DNA from: G016234445 sp964438865
GTDB taxonomy: Bacteria; Chloroflexota; Dehalococcoidia; Tepidiformales; Tepidiformaceae
Assembly: GCA_964438865.1 (NCBI GenBank)
Contig: CAYTMI010000001.1
Location: forward strand, 248,001-312,000
Direction of reading: 5' to 3'
DNA length: 64,000 bases
How positions within the stretch are numbered: position 1 is the first letter of the stretch; each line of letters opens with the position of its first letter. The position numbers and the translations under genes are program-made. Of the stretch, positions 57,876 through 64,000 are shown piece by piece. A model generated the notes under the pieces. The model was not told the DNA's origin, searched no databases, and saw only the letters and a list, made by a program, of their open reading frames with translations.

Positions 57876-58505
57876 GTGACTGCTCTTGCACCGATTACCC
57901 TGACAGGAAGACATGTGAAGCTGGTGCCTCTGACGACGGGGCATGTGCCGGCGCTGGTGGCGGCCGCGGCGGTTGACCGCGCGTCCTACCGGTGGACCTT
58001 CGTGCCGGACGGCGCCGATGCCATGGCCGTCTACGTGCGGGAGGCGCTGGCGCTGCGCGATGCCCGGGTGGCGCTGCCCTTCGCGACCATCGACGCGGCC
58101 AGTGGCACCGTCATCGGCACCACCCGCTACGGGAACATCGAACACTGGCCCTGGCCCGAAGGCAACCCCAGCCGTCGTGAAGTGGACGCGGTCGAGATCG
58201 GCTGGACGTGGCTGAGCGCCGCCGCCCAGCGCACGCCAATCAACACCGAGGCGAAGTACCTGATGATGGGCCACGCCTTCGAAACGTGGGGCGTCCACCG
58301 GCTGGTTTTCCAGACCGACGAGCGTAACGAGCGTTCCCGGCGTGCGATCGAACGGATCGGCGCGCGCCTCGAAGGTATCCTCCGGGCGAACCGGGCTTCA
58401 TCGATCGGCGACGTCAGGAACACGGCCGTCTACTCGGTCATCGCTTCCGGGTGGCCGGGGGTGAAGGCCGCGCTGGAGGCCCGGATGGCGTCGCCACGGA
58501 CCTAA
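57876..58505 (+). CDS. GNAT acetyltransferase, RimJ/RimL-like
   Basis: This 209-residue N-acetyltransferase of the Acetyltransf_3 (RimJ/L, SpeG-like) type has VKLVPLTTGHVPALVAAAAV, IGTTRYGNIEHWPWPEGN, EIGWTWLSAAAQRTPINTEA and QTDERNERSRRAIERIGARLE. GTG 57876 has GGGGGAGG upstream and TAGACT (57851-57856) as a -10 candidate. Its stop overlaps the convergent small membrane protein gene by 4 nt. Substrate unknown. Confidence 0.83.
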   Translation: MTALAPITLTGRHVKLVPLTTGHVPALVAAAAVDRASYRWTFVPDGADAMAVYVREALALRDARVALPFATIDAASGTVIGTTRYGNIEHWPWPEGNPSRREVDAVEIGWTWLSAAAQRTPINTEAKYLMMGHAFETWGVHRLVFQTDERNERSRRAIERIGARLEGILRANRASSIGDVRNTAVYSVIASGWPGVKAALEARMASPRT

Positions 58506-58738
58506 GGCCCGTCGTCGTCCCCGTCGCGGCCGATCAGGAAGGGCGCGAGCAGAAAGGCGAACGCGGTCGCGGCTAGGCCCACGGCGCCGAGCGCCGTCAT
58601 CGCGCCATCGCCGCCAAGCAGCCCGAAGCCGAGGACACCCGCCGACACCACCGCGAGGGCGAAGGGAAGCTGCTTCTTGAACGGAAATGCCGGCAGCAGC
58701 CTCCCCCGGCGGCCACTGCCGCGCCTGTCCATCGGCAC
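58502..58738 (-). CDS. Small two-TM hypothetical membrane protein
   Basis: This 78-residue protein has a basic N-terminus (MPMDRRGSGRRGRLLPAFPF), two hydrophobic helices separated by GGDGA, and an acidic end (IGRDGDDDGP). It lies 2 nt after the stop of the crotonase gene on the same strand, so it is co-transcribed. No family recognised. Confidence 0.55.
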   Translation of the reverse strand: MPMDRRGSGRRGRLLPAFPFKKQLPFALAVVSAGVLGFGLLGGDGAMTALGAVGLAATAFAFLLAPFLIGRDGDDDGP

Positions 58739-58740
58739 TG

Positions 58741-59631
58741 TTACTTCTTCATCCGGTAGTCGGCATACGGCGCGTCGCGCTTGGCGAGGGCTTCCTTCAG
58801 GCCGCCGCCGCTCTCTCGCGCCTCCCGCATGTTGTCCTGGAACTTGTAGGACTCGGCGGTGAACTGGGCTGCGGCGTCGAGGTCGGTGGAACTGCGGACC
58901 GAGGAGTAGATGCCCATGTTTTCGTAGAAGCGGTTCATGTTGACCTTGAGGATGGCCAGGTGGTCGGCGGTCATGTTGGCGAAGCGGTCGGCGTAGGCGA
59001 TGGTCCGTTCTTCGAGTTCTTCCTTCGGCCAGGCGTGGTTGATCATGCCGATGCGCTCGGCTTCGACGCCGCTCACGCTGTCGCCGGTGTAGTAGAGCTC
59101 CTTCGCCTTTCGCATGCCGATGACGAGCGGCCAGATGACCCCCGTCCGGGAGGTGCCAAGCCCGCGCAGGCCGGGGTGGCCGAGCTGGGCGTCTTCGGCG
59201 GCGACCACAAGGTCGGCCATCATCGCGAGTTCGCAGCCGCCGGCGAGGGCGTAGCCATGGATCTGGGCGATAGTCACTTTCGCCATGCCCCAGAAGTACA
59301 TGTGGATGTCGGTGATCTGCTGCATGCCGGTGCGGATGCCCATGAGCAAACGGCGGCCCTTGTCGTCGGCGCCGCGATAGCGCCGGACGACGCCATCGGC
59401 GCCGCCGCGGGCGGGGGTGAGGTCGTAGCCGGCGCTGAAGGTGCGGCCCGCGCCCCTGAGGATGATCACCCGGCAGGAGTCGTCGGCTTCAAGGTCGTGG
59501 AGGGCGTCGTTCAGTTCGAAGAGCAACTCCTGGGAGAGGGAGTTCATCTTTTCAGGGCGGTTGAGGGTGACGCGGCCGACGCGGCCGTCGGTGCCGACGC
59601 GGTCGATGCCGATGTTTTCGAAGGTGGGCAC
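58741..59631 (-). CDS. Enoyl-CoA hydratase family protein
   Basis: This 296-residue crotonase-fold enzyme starts at GTG 59631 (CGGAG Shine-Dalgarno, with a TATACT -10 about 34 nt upstream). Motifs include RVTLNRPEKMNSLSQELL, RGAGRTFSAGYDL, AQIHGYALAGGCELAMMADL and LGHPGLRGLGTSRTGVIWPL. A longer C-terminal helical region follows. It is probably the third independent crotonase of this window; the substrate is unknown. Confidence 0.83.
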   Translation of the reverse strand: MPTFENIGIDRVGTDGRVGRVTLNRPEKMNSLSQELLFELNDALHDLEADDSCRVIILRGAGRTFSAGYDLTPARGGADGVVRRYRGADDKGRRLLMGIRTGMQQITDIHMYFWGMAKVTIAQIHGYALAGGCELAMMADLVVAAEDAQLGHPGLRGLGTSRTGVIWPLVIGMRKAKELYYTGDSVSGVEAERIGMINHAWPKEELEERTIAYADRFANMTADHLAILKVNMNRFYENMGIYSSVRSSTDLDAAAQFTAESYKFQDNMREARESGGGLKEALAKRDAPYADYRMKK

Positions 59632-59914
59632 AGTGCAACTCCGGGTTCGTCGTGTAGTGGAAGGAGTATAGGGGGGCCCGGCCAGGCCCGCCCAGCGGGG
59701 GCCTTTCCGCCGCTCAGCGGTGGCCATCACCCCGAAAAGCGGGAGAAACAGCAATTCTCACGATCTCCTTACGCACGTTCTTACTTTCTTCTAACGGACA
59801 TGCCCCGAGCCGTCCCCGTACGCTCACCGTGTGGTCACCAAACGGCCTCCTGAGTGGCCGGCCGGTGAACGAACGGAACCGCCGCCCCCGGCGGCATACC
59901 ACGTGAGGAACCAA

Positions 59915-60778
59915 ATGAGCGCCTACCCAACCCATCCCGAGATAGGCTTCCAGAGAACCCGCGGCCAGGTCTCCAGCGCGGCACTGCCGATGCAGGCCCG
60001 TCCCCCGCGCGCCATCGTGGGACCGCCGCCGCTGGCCCGCATCCACAGCGACGCGCCGCGGATGGAAGCCACCCTTCCCCAGACACAACAGGCGGCAGCG
60101 GACCGCCCCTCCAGCCCCGCGCCCCTGGTACGAACGGATGCGGCTCCCCGGGCGGAAACGCCCGCCCGGATGCCGGCCGCCCGCCCCGCGCTGAGCATCG
60201 TCGACAAGGAGATGCACAACCTGGCGCGGATGGTGGATGGCAGCGCGGTCACTGAAGCTGCCCTCCGGCGCGCCCGGGCCATCCTCGAAGATGCCTACGA
60301 AAGCGCGACCGAGGTGCGGCTCGACGCCCTCTCTCGCGTCCGCGAACAGGCGACGGCCACCGACAAAGAAGCCGAGGAGATCCTCGAACGCGCACGCACG
60401 GAGGCCGGCCGGATTAAGACCCAGGCGGCGCTTGAGGCCCAACTCGCGCTCCAGCGCACGCAGCGGCATGCCGATCAGGTGGTTGCCCGCGCCCAGGGAG
60501 AGGCGGAGCGGCTCGTCCGTGAAGCCCGGGCCGGGGTCCAGAAGCTCCGCGAAGAGTCGGTGGAACAGGCACGCAGGGCTTCGGCCGCCGCCGCCCGGAC
60601 CGTCCTCACGGGGAACGCCAGGCCGAACAACAAGCGCCACCCACTCGAAGCTGAATTCGACGCCACCGCACGCGAGTTCGTGATGTGGCTGGGACTCCCG
60701 GCACAGCCGGCACCCGCACGTGCGGGCCGATCGATCTTCCGCCGCGGCAAGGCCAGCGAAGCGACCGGAAAGGCTTAG
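59915..60778 (+). CDS. Hypothetical coiled-coil protein (DivIVA-like or secretion-associated)
   Basis: This 287-residue protein starts at ATG 59915 (GAGGAA Shine-Dalgarno). About 100 Pro/Ala-rich residues precede a long coiled coil (about 110-235: MVDGSAVTEAALRRARAILE, EEILERARTEAGRIKTQAAL, ADQVVARAQGEAERLVREAR). It resembles proteins of the DivIVA/ATP-synthase-b-like helical type, but no diagnostic N-terminus is present. It is the first gene of the small membrane protein-glycosyltransferase-DUF2334 cluster and could act in their spatial organisation. Confidence 0.6.
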   Translation: MSAYPTHPEIGFQRTRGQVSSAALPMQARPPRAIVGPPPLARIHSDAPRMEATLPQTQQAAADRPSSPAPLVRTDAAPRAETPARMPAARPALSIVDKEMHNLARMVDGSAVTEAALRRARAILEDAYESATEVRLDALSRVREQATATDKEAEEILERARTEAGRIKTQAALEAQLALQRTQRHADQVVARAQGEAERLVREARAGVQKLREESVEQARRASAAAARTVLTGNARPNNKRHPLEAEFDATAREFVMWLGLPAQPAPARAGRSIFRRGKASEATGKA

Positions 60779-60787
60779 CCCACTCCG

Positions 60788-60943
60788 ATGCTGACGACGT
60801 TTACCACTGGCGAACCCACGCTCACGGTCATTGCCCTTGGCGCCCTCAGCGGCATGGGGATGGTCGCGGGCTACGTGGTACTCGTCCCGGTGTGCGCCGG
60901 CATCGACTTCGCGCTGAAGCTCTGGAGGCGGCACCGTGGTTGA
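60788..60943 (+). CDS. Small single-TM protein preceding the glycosyltransferase
   Basis: This is a 51-residue ORF. A hydrophobic helix (about 10-40, LTVIALGALSGMGMVAGYVV then LVPVCAGIDFALKL) is followed by a basic end (WRRHRG). It overlaps the glycosyltransferase GTG by 8 nt and its 3' end holds that gene's GGAGG Shine-Dalgarno, indicating coupling. No family recognised; a small accessory subunit of the glycosyltransferase is possible. Confidence 0.55.
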   Translation: MLTTFTTGEPTLTVIALGALSGMGMVAGYVVLVPVCAGIDFALKLWRRHRG

Positions 60944-62528
60944 ACTGCCCGTCTCCCCGCTCGGCCTCGTCTCGCTCTACATCATCTCGTCGGGCTGGCT
61001 GCTGTTCCTCGCCGCGACGCGATCGCGCCCGCCGCAGCCCGTGATCGGTGCCGAACCGCTCTACTTCGTGCTCGTGGTTCCCGCGCTGAACGAAGAGCTG
61101 GTCATCGCCAACACCGTCCGCCACCTCCTCCGGTTGCGGGGCGACAACTACGTGGTGCTCGTCATCGACGACGGGTCTGACGACGGGACGGCAGCGGCGG
61201 TGGAAGCCTTCGGCGCCGAGCGGGTGCGGCTGCTTCAGCGGCGGCCCCCCAACGCCCGGCTGGGCAAGGGCCAGGCGCTGAACAACGCCTACGAAGCGAT
61301 CCTCACCTCCGAACTGCCGGAAATCTACGGCGAAGAGAACATCATCGTCGCCGTCATGGACGCCGACGGGCAGGTCGAACCGGACATGCTCGACAAGGTC
61401 GGCCCCTACTTCGCCGACCCGAAGGCGGGCGCGGTGCAGGTCGGTGTCCGGATGCTCAACGCCCGGGACAACCTCATCACCCGCTGGCAGCAGTACGAAT
61501 TCGTGACCTTCAACTTCATCTTCTCCCGTGCCCGGGAATCGCTCGGCAGTGGCAGCCTCGGCGGGAACGGCCAGTTCGTCCGGCTGTCGGCGCTCTCTTC
61601 GCTCGATTCGCGCCCCTGGAGCGACAACCTCACCGAAGACCTGGACCTTGGCCTGCGCCTGATGCGGAAGGGCTGGCGGAACCACTACTGCCACGACGCG
61701 AAGGTGTATCAGCAGGCCGTGCGTTCGATGAGACGGCTCGTGCGGCAGCGCTCGCGCTGGTACCAGGGCCACCTTTCCTGCTGGAAGCACATCCCGGGCG
61801 TGCTGGCTTCGCCCATGCCGGCTTACCGCAAGGCCGACGTCCTCAACTACCTCATCGCCCCGGCAACGGTCATCCCGCTGGGGATCCTCTCGATCGGGGC
61901 GGCGGGATACGTGGTCGCGGGCGCCTTCCACCCGCTCCTGCCCCAGTACCTGCCGTCGCTGAGCACCGACCCGGTGGCGTGGCTGAAGTGGTACATCCTC
62001 GGGGTCGGCGTGGCGCCGCTGCTGGGCCTCGCGATCTGGCGGGAAGGCCACGAATCGCCGGTAAAGGCGCTGCTCTGGGGCCACCTCTTCTGCCTTGGCA
62101 GCTACATCTGGTTCGCCGCGGCGCTCCAGGCCGCGCACCGGGCGACACAACAGCGCGGCGGCTGGCTCAAGACCAGCCGGACCGCAATCGAAGGGGCCGA
62201 GCCCCTGCCGCTTGCCAGTGCGACGACAAGCCGCTTCCTCGCCGCGGGCCGGGAAGTGCGGTGGTCGGAAAGCACTGGCGTGATCATGCCGCTGCGGAGC
62301 GACAACTTCTTGCCGCGGTACCAGCTCGCTCGGCGGGGGATCCCGGAGGGCTTCCAGTCTCCGGTGACACGGCCATCGCGGCTCTCTCACCACCTGGAGC
62401 GGAAGCGGACGGAAGTCTACGCCCGGCGCCTGGAACTTCTCATCGGCGAAGGCGCGGCCGGCAGCGATGCCCGCCGCCACCAGCGCCATCACCTCGCAGA
62501 GACCGAGCCGGCGGCCGCGACACCCTGA
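60936..62528 (+). CDS. Family 2 glycosyltransferase, processive membrane type
   Basis: This 530-residue membrane glycosyltransferase of the NodC/BcsA-like GT2 class has VVPALNEELVIANTV, the nucleotide-binding DDGSDDGT, DADGQ (metal-binding DxD-like), EDLDLGLR and RQRSRWYQG, the QxxRW motif of processive synthases. TM segments lie at the N-terminus and at about 300-325, 355-375 and 395-415. GTG 60936 has GGAGG upstream. The long C-terminal tail is Arg/His-rich. It probably polymerises an extracellular polysaccharide. The neighbouring Tat-exported DUF2334 protein could modify the product. Confidence 0.87.
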   Translation: MVELPVSPLGLVSLYIISSGWLLFLAATRSRPPQPVIGAEPLYFVLVVPALNEELVIANTVRHLLRLRGDNYVVLVIDDGSDDGTAAAVEAFGAERVRLLQRRPPNARLGKGQALNNAYEAILTSELPEIYGEENIIVAVMDADGQVEPDMLDKVGPYFADPKAGAVQVGVRMLNARDNLITRWQQYEFVTFNFIFSRARESLGSGSLGGNGQFVRLSALSSLDSRPWSDNLTEDLDLGLRLMRKGWRNHYCHDAKVYQQAVRSMRRLVRQRSRWYQGHLSCWKHIPGVLASPMPAYRKADVLNYLIAPATVIPLGILSIGAAGYVVAGAFHPLLPQYLPSLSTDPVAWLKWYILGVGVAPLLGLAIWREGHESPVKALLWGHLFCLGSYIWFAAALQAAHRATQQRGGWLKTSRTAIEGAEPLPLASATTSRFLAAGREVRWSESTGVIMPLRSDNFLPRYQLARRGIPEGFQSPVTRPSRLSHHLERKRTEVYARRLELLIGEGAAGSDARRHQRHHLAETEPAAATP

Positions 62529-62579
62529 TGCGACCGTCAGCCGTTTTCTTTCACCCACCAACTCGCCAGGAGGCACCCC

Positions 62580-64000
62580 TTGGTTAACCGTCCCGACCAC
62601 CACTCGCACACCCAGATGCCCCACGTCCACGACCACGATGGGCACGACTACGACTTCGACGCCGCATGCGCCGATGCCCGCGCAATCCCCGACGGGCGCT
62701 ACACCCGGCGGCGGTTCATCCAGTCCGCGGCGGGGGCCGCAGCCGGGCTCGGGCTGGCCTCCGTCCTCGCCCAGCAGAGCGGGCTGGGGAGCATCTTCAG
62801 CCTCGGGCCCACACCCGCCGAAGCCGCGACCGGGCAGGCGCTCGTCCTCTATGACGGGACCGGCGATTGGGCCTTCCTCGGCGACCTCCACTCGAAAATG
62901 ATGGCCAACCTCTGCGGCCGCTTCCTCCCCACCGGGCAGACCACCAACTACACCGTCCGCAAGCCGATTTCCCAGTACGTCGCCGGGGACGTGAACAAGT
63001 ACGTGGCCACCTTCTACATCGGCCACACCTACGACAACCCGCTGCCCCAGGCCTTCAAAGACGACGTGATGACGACCACGAAGCCCGTCGTCTGGATGAA
63101 CTTCAACCTCTGGCAGCTCGCCTGGGACGCCAACGGCGGCCCCAGCCAGGTCTTCCTCGACAAGTTCGGCTTCATGTTCAACGGGCTCGTCGCCGGCTCC
63201 TATTCGAAGGTGACCTACAAGGCCCGCACCTACACGAAGAGCCTGCTCGACCCGACCTTCGGCACGGTGACAATCAGCAACGCGGCGAAGGCCCAGGCCG
63301 TCGCCACGGCCACCGACGCAAACGGTGCCGTGATGCCCTACATCACCCGGGCCAACGCCAACTTCTGGTACATCGCCGACCTGCCCTTCTCGTACATGTC
63401 GGAAGAGGACCGCTACCTGGTCTGGGCCGACGTACTCTTCGATGTCTTCAACGTCGCGCCTTCGACCAGCAAGCGGGCCCTGCTCCGGTTGGAGGACGTG
63501 AGCGCCAAGTCGGACCCCGCGGAACTGCGGGCGATCGCCGACTACTGCTTCGCCCAGGGGGTGCCGTTCTCGATCGCGGTGGTGCCGCTCTACAAGGACC
63601 CGCTCGGCTACTACAACGGGGGCGTGCCCGAGAGCATCAGCATCAACCAGGCGTCGCTCGTGAAGCAGGCGCTCTATTACTGCCGCCAGAAGGGCGCCGA
63701 GATCATCATGCACGGCTACACCCACCAGTACGCCGCCATCGCCAACCCCTACAACGGCGTGACCGGCGACGACTTCGAGTTCTTCCGGGCGACGGAGAAC
63801 GCGGACCGCACGCTCAACTTCCTCGGCCCCGTCGCCGAAGACAGCGCCAACTGGGTCAAGGCCCGGCTGGACGCGGCTGCGAACGAGATGAACAAGGCGA
63901 AGCTGCCCTGGGTCGGCTTCGAAGCACCGCACTACGCCGCCTCGGAGGTGGACTACAAGGCCTTCGCTTCGAAGTTCAAGTTCAGCTACCACCGCAACCT
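62580..64000 (+). CDS. Tat-exported DUF2334 polysaccharide-deacetylase-like protein, cut by window end
   Basis: This is the N-terminal 473 or so residues of a large protein running off the window. TTG 62580 has a perfect AGGAGG Shine-Dalgarno 6 nt upstream. A His/Asp-rich cytosolic start leads to a Tat signal (TRRRFIQSAAGAAAGLGLAS). A DUF2334 region follows: LLRLEDVSAKSDPAELRAIA, GVPFSIAVVPLYKDPLGYYN and IIMHGYTHQYAA, with the Asp and His pattern of polysaccharide deacetylases (carbohydrate esterase 4 related). The adjacent GT2 makes a role in extracellular polysaccharide modification likely. Confidence 0.78.
   Translation, partial: MVNRPDHHSHTQMPHVHDHDGHDYDFDAACADARAIPDGRYTRRRFIQSAAGAAAGLGLASVLAQQSGLGSIFSLGPTPAEAATGQALVLYDGTGDWAFLGDLHSKMMANLCGRFLPTGQTTNYTVRKPISQYVAGDVNKYVATFYIGHTYDNPLPQAFKDDVMTTTKPVVWMNFNLWQLAWDANGGPSQVFLDKFGFMFNGLVAGSYSKVTYKARTYTKSLLDPTFGTVTISNAAKAQAVATATDANGAVMPYITRANANFWYIADLPFSYMSEEDRYLVWADVLFDVFNVAPSTSKRALLRLEDVSAKSDPAELRAIADYCFAQGVPFSIAVVPLYKDPLGYYNGGVPESISINQASLVKQALYYCRQKGAEIIMHGYTHQYAAIANPYNGVTGDDFEFFRATENADRTLNFLGPVAEDSANWVKARLDAAANEMNKAKLPWVGFEAPHYAASEVDYKAFASKFKFSYHRN

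Noticed and set aside
60846..63992. Very long minus-strand reading frame opposite the glycosyltransferase and DUF2334 genes
   Set aside because: It is a G+C-driven shadow; the plus-strand genes have clear motifs, Shine-Dalgarno sites and a Tat signal.

Overview
The window is a 64 kb stretch of a G+C-rich (roughly two-thirds G+C by eye) bacterial chromosome. No rRNA or tRNA gene was recognised. Gene content points to Chloroflexota, possibly a Dehalococcoidia/Tepidiforma-like lineage, with moderate confidence. The basis is the many crotonase, acyl-CoA dehydrogenase and luciferase-like (LLM) genes, Thr/Pro-rich linkers on secreted proteins, and frequent GTG/TTG starts. Many genes also have a TANNNT -10 box only 6-9 nt upstream of the start codon, which suggests leaderless mRNAs.

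Layout. 1-5.3 kb: an MFS exporter cut by the window edge, the tldD-tldE pair and a secreted CAP-domain protein. 5.3-10.3 kb: one 1644-residue surface protein with seven about 125-residue repeats, closed by a clear terminator. 10.5-13.6 kb: enoyl-CoA hydratase, MFS transporter and a small Cys-motif protein. 13.8-16.4 kb: a compact restriction-modification operon (C5 methyltransferase, PmeII-like endonuclease, endonuclease III-like glycosylase). 16.5-25.7 kb: housekeeping genes (dnaJ, prmA, pth, proB) mixed with three DinB-like genes, a VapBC module, a nuclease with a frameshifted lipoprotein leader, DUF302 and an alpha/beta hydrolase. 25.8-32.3 kb: SDR, MFS, a TadG-like secreted protein with nine NSNA-type motifs, mnmA, rsfS and lysC. 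32.3-34.9 kb: two PIN-toxin modules, one with a duplicated antitoxin tail as its own ORF. 34.9-43.5 kb: acyl-CoA dehydrogenase, radC, a large RelA/SpoT-domain protein, folE, a CelD-like acyltransferase and pyrG. 43.6-52.6 kb: a second acyl-CoA dehydrogenase, an RHH-Doc module, a zinc alcohol dehydrogenase, coiled-coil proteins, a split YdcZ-type transporter, a DUF402-crotonase fused ORF and an LLM oxidoreductase. 52.7-59.6 kb: GH38 alpha-mannosidase, nitroreductase, a cytosolic S1C protease with an atypical LuxR regulator, a GNAT and another crotonase. 59.9-64 kb: coiled-coil protein, small membrane protein, family 2 glycosyltransferase and a Tat-exported DUF2334 protein running off the right edge; this looks like an extracellular polysaccharide locus.

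Several intergenic regions carry dispersed repeats: family A (11-bp-stem hairpin, four copies), family B (a 22-bp core in tandem pairs) and family C (GGTAGCCGCGG... core). Four toxin-antitoxin modules plus the RelA/SpoT-domain protein lie between 21.7 and 45.6 kb, so that half of the window is rich in accessory or defence-type genes. The most unusual items are the three-gene AbrB/tail/PIN module, the RM operon with its own HhH-GPD glycosylase, the RelA/SpoT-domain protein with a long uncharacterised C-terminus, and the DUF402-crotonase fusion.
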